A stretch of 64,000 nt of DNA, taken from assembly GCF_030864355.1 (NCBI RefSeq), contig NC_083396.1, forward strand, positions 1,488,001 through 1,552,000, in the 5' to 3' direction. This document shows positions 1-12,233 of this stretch, one piece after another. The position numbers and the translations under genes were made by a program. The first letter of the stretch is position 1; each line of letters opens with the position of its first letter. Below the pieces are notes generated by a model, which ran no database searches, was not told where the DNA came from, and saw only the letters and a program-made list of their open reading frames with translations. Source of the stretch: Cutaneotrichosporon cavernicola (taxonomy: Eukaryota > Basidiomycota > Tremellomycetes > Trichosporonales > Trichosporonaceae).

Positions 1-1
1 G

Positions 2-216
2 CGCCTGCTAATCTGCCGCGCTCGCAGCAAGGTGGGTCCAACGGGAGTAGGGGACGCTGACATCAGCTCGAGCGCGATCGCTGGGTGTGGGCGCTCAACT
101 GCGAGAAGGAGCGGTTTGCGCGTACACACGTCAGAGACGAAGACACGCTGCGCAACTCGGGCGTGCTCCTGCGCCACTCGACGCTCACGCACACGAACGC
201 GAGCCTCAACTTGTGA
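2..216 (+). CDS. C-terminal end of a PH-domain protein (5' truncated by window edge)
   Basis: Two exon pieces are visible, 2-31 and 67-216, joined over a 35-nt intron (GTGGGT donor, CTGACATCAG acceptor) at phase 0. The joined frame gives 59 residues and a TGA stop. It contains the end of a pleckstrin-homology fold: an Arg-Ser-Lys-Leu-Glu-Arg-Asp-Arg-Trp stretch followed by an amphipathic helix, the usual last helix of a PH domain with its invariant Trp. After the helix a short polar tail ends the protein. Which PH protein this is cannot be said; the Cys-rich, erd-Trp-rich form resembles fungal PH proteins of the Spo71/Mug56 kind, but that is a guess. Role inferred: membrane or phosphoinositide association. 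Confidence 0.55.
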
Positions 217-591
217 TCGAGTACCTGGAGCGCGCGCGAGGGCGGTCGGCTTCCTCCGGCTTCGGGATCCAGGCCGTGAGAGAAGTCGGGAACCGAACCC
301 GGCGACTTTCCGAGTCTGATTGTATATATATACCACTACGAGTGCGTTACATAGACACTATATTCCTTCTGCCCTTCCGCCATTGTGTTTGTTAGCATAC
401 CACGACACTTGGATGTATCCATGCATATGCGATATCATACGAGGTTGAGCTGTTAGAAGCCGGGCCTGGTGGCGGGGCTTATCACGGCCCGAAAAACGGC
501 CCGACAAACGGCCCGGGTTGTTGTCCATCTTGACTATAACTCCCGTCGTCCCCACATCCACAAGCCCTACTTCCCCTCATACAGAGCAACC
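217..591. other. Spacer between PH protein and beta-mannosidase
   Basis: About 375 bp with no convincing coding frame. A TATATATATA run lies near 323-332. The last 60 bp are pyrimidine-rich and lead into the beta-mannosidase ATG, as expected for a fungal promoter and 5' leader. Confidence 0.5.
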
Positions 592-3290
592 ATGGCCGAC
601 TCAGTAAAGTACGGTGGCGTGCTTGACGCACACCGCACCACGATCAAGGGGTGGGAGTTCTCGCGCGTCGTATCCGAGACCGAGCCGGACGTTCAGGAGG
701 AGTGGGCACAGTGCAAGGTCCCGACTAGCGTGCAGGTCGAGCTCATCAAGGCTGGCAAGATTAGGGACCCGTACAAGGGCCTTAATGAGTGGGACTGCCA
801 GTGTGAGTGCTGTGCTCGTGCAGCCTTGGCATCTCGATCCTATACCCCTACGTCCCTCTCTACCATGAGACCGACCTTCTAATCTCCCTCTGTCCACCAT
901 GACACCCACCTTCTAACGGAACAGGGATCCATGAGTCCGCCTGGACGTTCCGTACGACCTTGCACGCCACGGCAGCCCAACTCGCGGCCCCACACGCCGA
1001 CCTCATCCTGGATGGCCTCGACACATACTGCACCGTCGTGTTGAACGGTGAAGAAATTGCCAAGACGGACAACATGTTCCTCTCACACCGGCTGAGCGTA
1101 ACTGGGCAGTTGAAGGAAAGCAACACGCTCGAACTGCGCTTCGCTGCTCCCCTTCTCGAAGCGAAGAAGGAGGAGGCTGCCAACGGTGGTCCCATGGCTC
1201 TCTGGAACGGCGACAGTTCGCGCCTCTACTCTCGCAAGGCGCAGTATGGATGGGGATGGGACTGGGGACCCGTGATCATGACCGTCGGCCCTTGGCGACC
1301 AATTTATCTCGAAACGTATGGAGTGCGGCTGGCCAACTTGCGCGTCGATACCACCTTGGGACAGCGGGATGGTAAATGGGATGCCGCTAAGCTCAGCGTG
1401 CCCGAGCTCGACGTGGTTCCTGCTATGCCTGCTGGTGCCAAGCTCGCGTACACCCTCACAGACGCTTTGGGTAACGTCATCAAGTCCGAGGTCACTGCCA
1501 AGCCCAAATGGGACCTGACGGGCAAGGTCGACGCATGGTACCCTATCCACTATGGTGCGCAGCCACTCTACTCGTTGGAGGTTGCGCTGCTCGACCGCGA
1601 TGGCACCGTCATCGCGCGCACCGCCCAGCGTACCGCCTTCCGCCACGTCGAGATCGTGCAGGAGCCTCTACCCGATGCGCCGGGCACCTCATTCCTCTTC
1701 GAGGTCAATGGTGTGCGCGTCTTCTGCGGCGGCAGCAACTGGATCCCGGGTGACAATTTCCTCACTGAGATGCCAGAGAGCCGGTACCGCGCATGGGTCG
1801 ACCTCCTTGTGAAGGGCAACCAGAACATGCTCCGTGTCTGGGCTGGCGGCATTTACGAGGCCGAGGCGCTGTACGACGCGTGCGACGAGGCAGGCGTGCT
1901 CGTGTGGCAGGACTTTATGTTTGGCTGTGGCCTGTATCCATCGTACGACAAGATCAACGCTAGCATCAAGGCCGAGGCCGAGCAGGCCGTACAGCGCTTG
2001 CGGACGCATCCTTCCGTCGTCATCTTTGCCGGCAACAACGAAGACTACCAGGTCGCCGAGGAAAAGAAGGTCGTCGACTATAACGACAACAGTGGGGACT
2101 ACATGCACACCAAGTTCCCGGGACGGCACATCTACGAGATCCTCCTCCCCGAGGTCGTCGAACGCTGCTCCGACATCTTCTACTGGCCCTCTTCTCCTTA
2201 TGGCGGTAAGACCAGCGGTGATCTGACAGTCGGCGACGTGCACCAGTGGAACGTGTGGCACGGGACACAGGAACCGTGGGCCAACTGGGACATGCTGGCG
2301 GGCCGCTTCGTCTCCGAGTTTGGCATGCAGGGGTACCCGAACATCCGGACAGTGAACGAGTGGTTCGAGAAGGGGCAGGAAGACCAGGCGTTCCCCCAGA
2401 GCCGGATCAGCGTAAACCACAATAAGGCGGACGGATTTGAACGCCGCCTCGAACTCTACCTCATGGAGAACTTCCGACACGCCTTCGACATGCCCTCGTA
2501 CGTGTACTACACGCAGGCGATGCAGGCTGAGACGCTCGGGGCCGCGTACCGCCTCTGGCGTAGGAATTGGAAGGGCCGCGGGCGCGAGTACACCTCTGGC
2601 GCACTGGTATGGCAGATCAATGACTGTTGGCCGTGTGTGTCGTGGGCCATTTGCGACTATTACTTGCGGCCCAAGCCGGCATTCTATACCATCGCCCGCG
2701 AAATGCGCACCTACACAGTCGGCATGGCGCGTAAAGAGGTGCGCACGAACTCTCCTGGCAGCTTGGCACACTACACGATCGAGCACGAGCTCGAGCTGTG
2801 GGCGTGTAACTCTACTCTACACCCCAAGGCTGCGACCATCGAAATGGTGAGCTTTGACCTCGACGCTGGTGAACTCGACCGCCGGACATTCGACGTCGAG
2901 CTTGCCTCCAACGCCAGCACCGAGGTATGGAAGGGCACGGTCCCGGGCCAGCCAACGCGCACCTCGCTCGCCCAAGTTCCAAGGCCCATTGTCGTTGGTG
3001 CTCGCCTGATTGCCAACGGACAGGTGTTGGCCCGCTACGCCAACTGGCCTGAACCATGGAAGTATCTCACGTTCCCGGACCCAGGTCTCAAGATGGTGGT
3101 CAAAGGGGACGAGGTCTCGGTCTCGGCCGAGAAGCCGGTCAAGGGTCTTGTGCTTGATGTCGAGGGCGACGAGTGCGAGTGGAGCGACCAGGCGCTCGAC
3201 CTCATGCCTGGCGACACGCAGGTTGTCGTCGCAAAGGGACTGAATGGGCGTGAGGTCAAGGCGCGGTACATTGGCGACGGGTCGGCGTGA
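592..3290 (+). CDS. Beta-mannosidase, glycoside hydrolase family 2 (intracellular type)
   Basis: Exon 1 is 592-802 and exon 2 is 925-3290, with an unusually long intron of 122 nt (GTGAGT donor, AACGGAACAG acceptor). The product is 858 aa, the normal length for the family. It hydrolyses terminal beta-1,4-mannosyl residues from mannan or N-glycan oligosaccharides. The order is N-terminal jelly-roll (about 1-190), Ig-like domain, TIM barrel (about 300-620) and C-terminal beta domains. The acid/base Glu sits in the NNED motif near residue 443 and the nucleophile Glu in the SEFG motif near residue 535. No signal peptide is present, so it fits the cytosolic mndB-like branch that degrades imported or recycled mannobiose rather than the secreted mndA branch. 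The start ATG lies in a good ACCATGG context. Confidence 0.95.
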
Positions 3291-3616
3291 GAGTTGGGGT
3301 GAGCACCAGTAGAATCAGCTTTGAGGATGTTATGTGACATGATGTGGTTACTGCTTTCTGCGTCTGTGATTCAGGCAACTTGAATGTGTAATCGCTGCTG
3401 CTATTCGATTAAATGCATCAAAGATAGGGGGAACAAACCGAAGTCTACGTTCGCGCGACACCGGGACTTGGACTGCTCTCGGCAACCATACCCGGCGGTG
3501 ATATAATCTTCGGTAATCGCCAGGTCGTCAGGCCGCCAATTCCGCTCCGCACTTGAAGGCCGTCAACCCCGCGGCCGCCCACATCCCGCGACCATCTTTG
3601 CATTTGCTTTCTATCC
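3291..3616. other. Spacer after beta-mannosidase
   Basis: About 325 bp holding the 3' region of the mannosidase and the promoter of the next gene. No RNA gene or conserved ORF was seen. The last 60 bp before the next ATG are pyrimidine-rich. Confidence 0.5.
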
Positions 3617-5166
3617 ATGCGTCTGCTTCGTCCATTCACTCACCTACACAGTCTACGGAGAATGTCCACCAAAGCAGGATTGACGACCTACCCGCGCATG
3701 ACTGCGCCCAGCAAGGTGCCCGACCCCCTGGCCCCCAACCGACCGCTCTTCCCTCTCCTCCCGCATCCCGAGGAAACCGCGCCTCCCGCACCTCCGCGTC
3801 CCGACCTCGCCCCTCCGCCAACGGGTTGGACGCGGAGCTACCACGCTGCCCCGGCCGCATACCCAAAGGAACTGGCCGAGGCGCACGGCACACTCACCCG
3901 CGAAAGCTTGCCTTACCAGACAACACCCCCGGTGGAGGGGGAGAGCAAGGAAGAGCGCGCGGCGAGATGGAAGGCGGACGCGGACAAGTGTTCCCAAATG
4001 CGTTACGATGTGCACAACTGGACGTACGATGAAGTAATGACCGAGCGGCCGAGGGGTCACTGGCTCGCTGCCGAGCGATGGCGCCGCGACGAGCCCCGCG
4101 GAGGCAAGGTGTTGGTCTGCACCCATGCCAACGGGCTTCAGAAGGAGGTTTGTAAGAGTTATGACGGAGCTGACAAATAGCACTGGCACGTTGCGCTGCG
4201 TTCCCTCCTCTCCCGCGACCCCAAATCTCCCGGCGTGGGTTTCGGTACAATGGCGCAGTTGCCGCCGACCCTCGTTGAATTTGACGATATCTGGCTTCTC
4301 GACGATGCGAACCACGCCGCTAGTGTCGATCTGAATGCCGGCCGACTGGGTGCCGTCCAAGCGTGGCGGGACGACGCTCGTGACACCCTCAATTTCGTCT
4401 CACATGTCCTGCCCGCGGTCTACGCTGGCGAAGGTCGACCCGGTTGGCAATTGGCTTGGACGTCCAAGACCCCAAAGGACATGCCGAAAGTTGTTGGGAT
4501 CGGACACTCTTTCGGCGGCAATGCTCTCGTCCAAGCCGCCGCAGCTAGGCCGGACCTGTTCGAGGCTCTCTTCCTCGTTGATCCCATGGTGCCTCCCCAT
4601 TATGTGCCGTACGAGCGCTGGCTCAAGGACGGAGTGGCCGTGTATCCTCTGAGTGCTGGTGCGATCCGTCGTCGCACGCATTGGCCCTCTCGCGCAGAAG
4701 CGGCCAAGGCTATGCGCGCACAGCCATTCTTCGCCGCGTGGGATAAACAAGTGTTCAACCTGTACGTCTCGCACGGTCTCGTGCCGGTCGATTACGGACA
4801 GCCCGATGGTCCAGTGACATTGGCCACGCCGAGCTGGAGCGAAGCTGCTGTTTTCACCGAGCCAGAGGGGGTCGCACATGGTTGGATGGCGTTGCCGAAA
4901 CTTACTTGTCCTGTCGGTTTCGTCATGGCCAATATCCCCGTCGCTACCTATGGCGAGGAGCGGACGCGCGATATGGTTTGGCGCGCGCCGAGGGCTCGCA
5001 ACGAGCGGTTCCTAGACGCTGGGCATTTGGTGAGTTTGATATGGGATGGAGCTGATAACAGATCACGCAGGAGAAGCCGCACAAGCTCGCCGAGAGCATG
5101 TGGCGGTTCTTCACAACGATTGAAGCTGGCGCGTGGGATAAGGCCGACGACCCGGCCAAGCTGTAG
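3617..5166 (+). CDS. Alpha/beta hydrolase with C-terminal peroxisomal signal (Lpx1-like)
   Basis: Three exons, 3617-4147, 4181-5029 and 5062-5166, give 494 aa. The fold is alpha/beta hydrolase: a beta strand ending in THANG (oxyanion region), the nucleophile elbow GHSFGG with Ser near residue 287, and a final His in DAGHLITQEKP. The last three residues are AKL, which matches the PTS1 consensus, so the enzyme is probably imported into peroxisomes, as is yeast Lpx1 lipase; fungal relatives act on acyl esters or on epoxides in toxin pathways. The substrate here is unknown. Intron 2 was placed at CTGATAACAG so that ITQEKP follows GHL. A second ATG at 3662 is also plausible; the 15 residues before it are Arg-rich and could be a weak mitochondrial signal. 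Its stop faces that of epsilon-COP, 156 bp away. Confidence 0.88.
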
Positions 5167-5322
5167 TCGACTTAAATCTAGAATGCATTGTTGTGGCTCC
5201 AGTAAGGACGACCAGGACTGGACTCGAGTCGTGTTCTTCTTAGACGAGAGCAATAACAACCCCATACAATCCTCCAGCTATGCATCTTCTATGTCTGACC
5301 TCTGACCTCTAGCCCTACGCAC

Positions 5323-6291
5323 CTACGCAGCAACAGCAAACTTGGCGGCCGCCTCGTCAAACGCCGATTCCTTGGCCTTGAGCTCGGCTGCGTAAGGGTG
5401 CGATGTGCCCGCAAGCTTGGCCTGCGCGTCGCCATCGCCAAGGCTAGCAGCCACAGCGAGGACGTTGGCGTCGTCACCGCCGCCAGACCCAACCGCATCC
5501 GCAATGTCCGCCTTGGCCTCCTCCCCGTGTCCGAGGAGGAGGTGCGCTGCGGCATGGGAAGCCAACACGCCGGGCGTCCGTCCAGCCGGGAGCTGGTACA
5601 GCTCCTCGTAGAAGTAGAATGCCTGGTGGAGGGGCCGCGCGCCAGTCTTGAGCCCGATCCATGCCTCGATGGCCTGCACGATCGTGCTGTCGTTTCCAAT
5701 ACGCTTAGCGGTCGCGTACGTCGAATTAGCGAGGTCACGGCGATCAAGAGCGAGTAGAAGCTGAGCCAGGATCGCCAGGCTAGAGTCAGCTAGCCCCTTG
5801 CTTGGAGACTTACCACTCGAGGTCTTCGTGCCCCTTGCCCTCGTTGAGGGTTGCGACAGCCTCCTCGTTCTCCTTCTCCAGAATGAAGATTGTCCCTGCC
5901 AGAGCTCGAACCATCCCCTCCTCCCACTCCTCGCCAACGTCTCCACCCTCCACCTCAATTACAAGGTCGCGCACACTGTCCACCGCATCCTCGTTACCGG
6001 CGAGATACGAGGCCAGAGCAGCGACCGCACTCGCGGCCGGTGGGGCGGGGTTGAGCTCGAGGAACGGAGCGACAACTTCCTGGGCTGCGGAGATGGCGGG
6101 AGTAGAGAGGGCGAGATGAGCACGCGCGACGTACACTGCGCGCTGGAGCGCCGCGTCACCGCCTGGCGAGAGCGGCTGGTCCGACGCCTCGTCGATCGCC
6201 GCTGTTGTTAGCTTTGAAACAGGGTTGGCATACCCTTGTAGGATCCCCGGTGGAAGAGCTGCTTGATGTGGTAAAGCGGGTCGGCGTCCAT
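5323..6291 (-). CDS. SEC28: Coatomer subunit epsilon (epsilon-COP / Sec28)
   Basis: Three exons on the minus strand, 6291-6234, 6201-5814 and 5779-5323, with introns of 32 and 34 nt, give 300 aa, the standard length. The protein starts with the family hallmark LYHIKQLFHRGSY and is otherwise built of TPR-like helices, including the conserved LECLAILAQLLLALDR region that appears only when intron 2 is spliced. Epsilon-COP caps alpha-COP in the COPI coat and supports retrograde Golgi-to-ER vesicle transport. It is alanine-rich, especially near the C-terminus. It lies head-to-tail with EBP2, 211 bp downstream of the EBP2 stop. Confidence 0.93.
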
Positions 6292-6502
6292 GGTTGTTGT
6301 GGATGTCGAGAAGAGTGCGCGGGAGGGCACGAAGATGAGCCAAAGGACGCGACGATCCACGTGGAGGTTGGCGGACATGCCTCCTCTCTCCACCCACTCC
6401 TCCATTGTGACTATTTGGCTCAACTTGACCTGTTTGTTAGAGCTTGCCTCGCATGCTCTGCACGCTCTGCGGTGATGATACAATATGCATGCACGTCTAG
6501 GT

Positions 6503-7739
6503 CTACTTCCTCCGCGAGTGGCGACGCGCCTTGCCAGGCCGCTGCGTCTTGCCCTGCTCTCCGCCCTTGCCACCCTTGCCACCGAACTTGCCCTTCTTCT
6601 CGCCACCACCCCACCCAGGAATGTCGTTGGCGCTCTCGCGCGTGTTCTGCTTCGAGCGCTTGCCGCCACCGCCGAGCGAGTATTTGGCATCACGCGCAGA
6701 ACGGGGCATCTTGTTCTTGCCACCCGCCTTGCCGCCCTTGCCCTGACGGCGGGGCTCGTCGTCGTCGTCGATCTCGATCCCAAACTCGTCGTCCCCGCCA
6801 CCAATCTCGGCGCCGTCCTTGCGCTTGCGCTTGAGACCAGCAACCTTGTCGCTGAAGTTCTTCTTGTCCGCATCGCGCTGCTTGAGCTTCTCGACCTGGA
6901 TCTGCTTGCCGTACTTCTTGAGGTCGCGCTGCTTCTTTGCCTCCTCGGACTTTTTGATACCCTGCGCCTCCTCGACGAGCTTGGTCCGCACACGCTCCAT
7001 GTGCTCGTCGCTCTTGACCATCTCGGCGTAGTAGTCGTTTGGCCGCGAGAAAAGAATGTCGTACTTGGAACACAGCTTGCGCGCCTCGGGCACCGCGTCC
7101 AGCGCCAGCTTGTAGAACGCCATCTCGCGCTTCAGGTCTGACGTCAGCTCAGCAAGGCTTGCTTCGCTCACCATCGTTCGGGTCCACGTCCAACACCGTC
7201 TTGGACTGAACGATCAGATGTTCAGGCCACTCGGTGTCCGTCATCCGGATACCGTCGGTCAGGATACGCATCGCCGGCTTGTTGTTCGTGGTCACCTTGC
7301 GTGCAGGCACGGCGTCCTCGTCCAGCGACACATCCGAACCAAGCTCGTCGACTGCCAGCGCGTCCGCATCCGCCTCTTCGATGACCACGTCGTCGTCCTG
7401 CTGTCAGCTGTCTCTACAGAGAGTCAAGCTTACGTCCTCATCTCCTTCCTCCTCCTCTGCGTCCTCGTCACCCTCCCCCTCGTCTTCGTCCTCATCCTCA
7501 TCCTCGTCCTCGTCCATTCCCAATTGGGACCTCTCAACCTCGTCCAGGTCCTCGGGCCCGACAAGCTCCATGAGGCGCTGCATGCCCGCCTCGTCGACAC
7601 CGTCGTCGTCCGAGTCCTCGTCGTCCTCCTCAAGCTCGGGCTGCGGCGACGGGGAGGGTGTTGGCTCAACGGCCTTGGGGATCGCCTTGCCCTTGCCCTT
7701 GCCCTTTACTGCGCGCGTGGTCTTCTTGGGAGTGACCAT
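6503..7739 (-). CDS. EBP2: rRNA-processing protein EBP2
   Basis: Exons 7739-7434, 7400-7172 and 7137-6503 (introns 33 and 34 nt) give 389 aa. The N-terminal 100 residues are very acidic, with a run of alternating Asp-Glu. The middle holds the EBP2 signature: KREMAFYKLALDAV, then FSRPNDYYAEMVKSDEHMERVR, followed by a Lys-rich coiled-coil segment. The C-terminus is a Gly-Lys-Arg-rich tail typical of nucleolar proteins. EBP2 (human EBNA1BP2) is needed for 27S pre-rRNA maturation in the 60S pathway. The acidic block is coded by near-repeats of GAC/GAG and could vary in length between strains. It shares a divergent promoter region with RPB2. Confidence 0.94.
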
Positions 7740-8262
7740 GTTGTGTCTGGTTGTTGTGTTGTGATAGTCTACCCTGGGCCAAGTCCAGAAATTCTGTATC
7801 CAAAGGTCACTAGCGGTGGAGGTCAAGGCGGAATCAAACTGGCTTGAAGGCTTGAATGGTGAGTGCCACAGCCGGAATTAAAATTGCCACGTGGAATGTC
7901 GTGGGTGCACGTCCAAGCCGTTAGAGATGCGTTTGCCGCTCAACGCTCTCAATCATCAATTCAAAGCTAGCTCCAAACAAACCCATCTCACCATCAACAT
8001 CGAGTCGACCATCCGCTCCATCTCTTCGGCAACCGTAGTCTCTGGAACGCCCCGGCGCGCATCTGGTTCAAGCTCAACCGCCCGTTGATCAAAAGCGCGT
8101 CACAAAGACGCCCGCGGTTGTCGGCTCGCTGTCACCCTCGTCTCCCCTCTCGCCACCCTTCTCCGGTCCTTTCCCCATCCGCGACTCTCTCGTCCCACCG
8201 TCCCGCTTCCTTTCCCTTTTAGGCGGCACGCGCGCGCGCTGCCACGTACCCCACTGCCCAAC
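7740..8262. promoter_or_regulatory. Divergent promoter region of EBP2 and RPB2
   Basis: A 523-bp spacer between the start codons of two growth-linked genes transcribed in opposite directions. It contains long pyrimidine-rich tracts near 8130-8220 on the RPB2 side. No clear TATA box is seen. Shared control is inferred from layout only. Confidence 0.4.
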
Positions 8263-11200
8263 ATGGATGATACAGGTGAATAACCCCCTGATGCCGAGAG
8301 AACGTTGCTACAACAACAGGAACCGCTGCCGATGGCTACGACTACAAACCCGACTATCAGTATGAAGAGGACGGAGATTATGGTGAGGAGCAGGAATCCA
8401 TCGCGCAGGAGGACTACTGGAAGATCATCAACTCGTTCTTCGACGAGAAGGGCCTGGTGCGCCAGCAGCTCGAATCATTCAACGAGTTCGTCGAGAACAC
8501 CATGCAGGAGCTCGTCGACGAGAGCTCCAAATTAACCCTTGACCAACACACTCAGCACACTGGTGTCGCGGGTGACGAGACGGTGAGTCAAATGTTTCAG
8601 ACTCGAGTCAAATGTCTCAGACTCGAGTCGAATGCGGCGGCGCTGCACTTTTGGAGATGGTTTGCGCTGACTGTCTTAGCGGCGTTATGAGATTCAGTTT
8701 GGTCAAATCTATTTGACCAAGGTGGCGGTCACGGAAATCGATGGCCAGACGGTCGGCCTGTTTCCCCAGGAAGCGCGCTCACGTAACCTCACGTACGCAG
8801 CGCCGCTGTACGTTGACATGAAGAAGTCGACTCTCACGGCCGGCAACGTTGACGACCCGATCGAGGCCGACTGGCGTCCAGCAACGGATGTCAACGGTGT
8901 GATGCACCAGACGGAGGAGGACAAGATCTGGATTGGAAGGGTACCCGTTATGGTCCGCTCCAACTTCTGTCTTCTCCACGGCTTGCCTGAGAACACCTAC
9001 TACACGATGGGCGAGTGTCCGTACGACCAGGGCGGCTACTTCGTCATCAACGGCTCCGAGAAGGTCCTTATCGCCCAGGAGCGCATGGCCGCCAACCACG
9101 TCTACGTCTTCAAGAAAGGTGACCCGTCGGCCATCACCTTCTTCTCGGAAGTGACGAGTCAGATGGAGAAGGGTGGCAAGATGCCGTCCAAGACGGTCGT
9201 GAGGATGTACGCGCGTGCGTCGGAGCGCACAACCACTGGTTCGGTCATCCGCGCGTCCTTGCCGTACACCAAGGTCGACATCCCCGTCGTCATCATCTTC
9301 CGCGCGCTCGGCATCGTGCCCGACCGTGACGTCCTCTCTCACATCTGTTTCGACCCCGACGACACGTCTCTGTTGGAGTTGCTGCGACCATGTATCGAGG
9401 AGGCGTTCGCCGTTCAGGACCGCGATACCGCACTCGACTTCATTGGTCGTCGTGGGCAGCAAGAGAAGGGTACGCGCGCGCAGCGCCAGCGTGCGGCGTT
9501 CGACATTCTCCAGAAGGAGATGTTACCGCACGTGTCCGTGTCCGAGGGCTTCGAGTCGAAGAAGGCCTACTTCCTGGGCTACATGATCCACCGTCTGTGC
9601 TCAGCAGCCCTGGGCCGCAGGGAGCTTGACGACCGTGATCACTTTGGCAAGAAGCGTCTCGACCTGGCTGGGCCCCTGCTCGCCAACCTCTTCCGCATTC
9701 TGTTCAAGAAGCTCACACGCGATGTGTACCGCCACCTGCAGAAGTGTGTCGAGACGCACAAGGAGTTCACCCTCATCCAGGCGATCAAGCCTGGCATCAT
9801 CACCAACGGTCTCAAGTACTCGCTCGCCACGGGTAACTGGGGTGACCAGGCCAAGGCTATGCAGGCCCGTGCCGGTGTGTCGCAGGTGCTTAACCGCTAC
9901 ACCTTCGCTTCGACGCTCTCCCACTTGCGTCGTACCAACACCCCGATTGGTCGTGACGGCAAGATCGCTAAGCCTCGCCAGCTGCACAACACCCACTGGG
10001 GCATGGTCTGCCCAGCCGAGACGCCCGAAGGACAAGCTTGTGGTCTGGTCAAGAACCTCGCTCTCATGTCGTACATCTCGGTCGGCTCGTACTCGGCGCC
10101 CGTCATGGAGTTCCTCGAGGAGTGGGGTCTCGAGGACCAGGGCGAGTACGGTAACGCGCCATCGGCGTCCAAGGTGTTCGTGAACGGTGTGTGGATGGGC
10201 ATCCACAGAGACGCCCACACCCTGCACCAGAACCTCCTGCAGATGCGCCGCGGTGGGCAGCTAAAGCACGAGGTTTCCATTGTGCGCGACATTCGCGAAC
10301 GCGAACTGCGTCTCTACTCCGACGCAGGTCGCGTGTGCCGTCCGCTCCTCATTGTGAACGAGGACACGCAGACATTGAGGCTCACGCGCGAGCACATTGA
10401 TCGTCTTGACGCCATCGCCGCCGGTGAAGTGATGATGCAGGGACAGTCTGCGTGGGACGAGATGCTGTCTGAGGGCATCATCGAGTACGTCGACGCGGAG
10501 GAGGAGGAGACGATCCTCATCGCCATGACGCACGAGGACCTCGATAATGCGTTGACATACGAGAGCGCATTGGAAGTTGGCAAGGCGCAGGCGGCGCACA
10601 ACCTCGAGGCGTTTGACCCATCAGCTCGTATCAAGTCGAGCAACTGGTCGCAGAACTACACCCACATGGAGATCCACCCAAGTATGATTCTTGGTGTTTG
10701 TGCCTCCATCATTCCGTTCCCCGACCACAACCAGGTGAGCAATTGAGTATGGAACCTTTTTGACTAACCGACAGTCTCCGCGTAACACGTACCAGTCGGC
10801 CATGGGCAAGCAGGCGATGGGCATTTACCTCACCAACTACCAACTGCGCATGGACACGATGGCCAACATCCTGTACTACCCGCAATCGCCACTCGCCACG
10901 ACGCAGTCGATGAAGTACCTCCGCTTCTCCGAGTTGCCTGCTGGCCAGAACGCAATTGTCGCGATTCTGTGTTACTCGGGTTACAACCAGGAAGACTCGG
11001 TCATTATGAACCAGTCATCCATCGACCGTGGCCTGTTCCGTTCGCTCTACTACCGCGCATACACCGACACCGAGAAGATGGTAGGTATGCAGAAGGTGGA
11101 GGCGTTCGAGAAGCCGGACCGCAACGAGACTTTGCGCATGAAGTCTGGAGCAAGCGACCGCTACGCAAAGCTTGACAATGATGGTCTTATCACACCGGCA

Positions 11201-12233
11201 ACAAACGTCAACGGTGACGATATCATCATCGGCAAGACGGCGCCCATCCCACCAGACTCTGAGGAGCTGGGGCAGCGCTCAGCGACGCACACGAAGCGCG
11301 ATGTGTCGACACCGTTGAAGTCGACGGAGCAGGGTGTGGTCGACCAGGTCATGATCACGACGAACGGAGAGGGTCTCAAGTTCGTCAAGATCCGTATCCG
11401 CTCGACACGTGTGCCACAGATCGGCGACAAGTTTGCATCGCGTCACGGACAGAAGGGTACGATTGGAATCACCTACCGCCAGGAGGACATGCCTTTCACG
11501 GCCGAGGGTATCGTACCGGACTTGGTCATCAACCCCCACGCCATTCCTTCACGTATGACTATCGGGCACTTGGTCGAGTGTCTGTTGTCCAAGCTGGCGA
11601 CGCTTACCGGTCGTGAAGGTGACGCGACGCCGTTCACCGAGCTCACGGTCGAGTCAGTGTCCAAGTACCTGCGGCAGCGTGGGTACCAGTCTCGTGGCCT
11701 CGAGGTCATGTACCACGGGCACACTGGTCGCAAGTTGCGTGCGCAAGTGTACTTTGGCCCGACGTACTACCAACGCCTGAAACACATGGTCGACGACAAG
11801 ATTCACGCGCGTGCGCGTGGTCCGCTACAGATCCTCACGCGCCAGCCGGTGGAGGGTCGTTCGCGTGACGGTGGTCTGCGTTTCGGCGAAATGGAGCGCG
11901 ACTGTATGATCTCGCACGGCATCGCTGGCTTCCTGAAGGAGCGCATGTACGAGTCGTCGGACGCGTTCCGCTTGCACGTTTGTGACCAGTGTGGTCTCAT
12001 GGCGATTGCAAACCTCAAGAAGCAGGAGTTCCACTGCACGGTCTGCCGTAACAGCACACAGGTGTCGCAGATCTTCATCCCGTACGCGGCCAAGGTGAGT
12101 AGCTGTTGTTTACGTTATGTGGTGGCGTGTGCCACGCATGATTTCGACTGGGTGACGCTGACGACAGCTTCTATTCCAGGAGCTTCAAGCCATGAACGTT
12201 ACGGTACGTATGTACTCTGATCCGAACGAGTAG
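8263..12233 (+). CDS. RPB2: DNA-directed RNA polymerase II second-largest subunit
   Basis: Five exons, 8263-8275, 8320-8582, 8680-10734, 10775-12094 and 12168-12233, encode 1238 aa (yeast 1224). The first exon codes only four and a third residues. Seen are the protrusion and lobe, the fork region, GHSG-type hybrid-binding motifs ([17 protein letters not shown]) and the C-terminal zinc site with Cys near 1180, 1183, 1198 and 1201. The end [11 protein letters not shown] is recovered only when intron 4 is cut at GACGACAG. RPB2 forms the active-centre cleft of Pol II with RPB1. Intron 2 (8583-8679) carries an imperfect direct repeat around CAGACTCGAGTC. This is a widely used marker gene, so it could fix the species. 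Confidence 0.98.

Noticed and set aside
1689..2786. 365-codon frame antisense to beta-mannosidase
   Set aside because: Shadow of the catalytic barrel exon; sense strand carries both catalytic Glu motifs.
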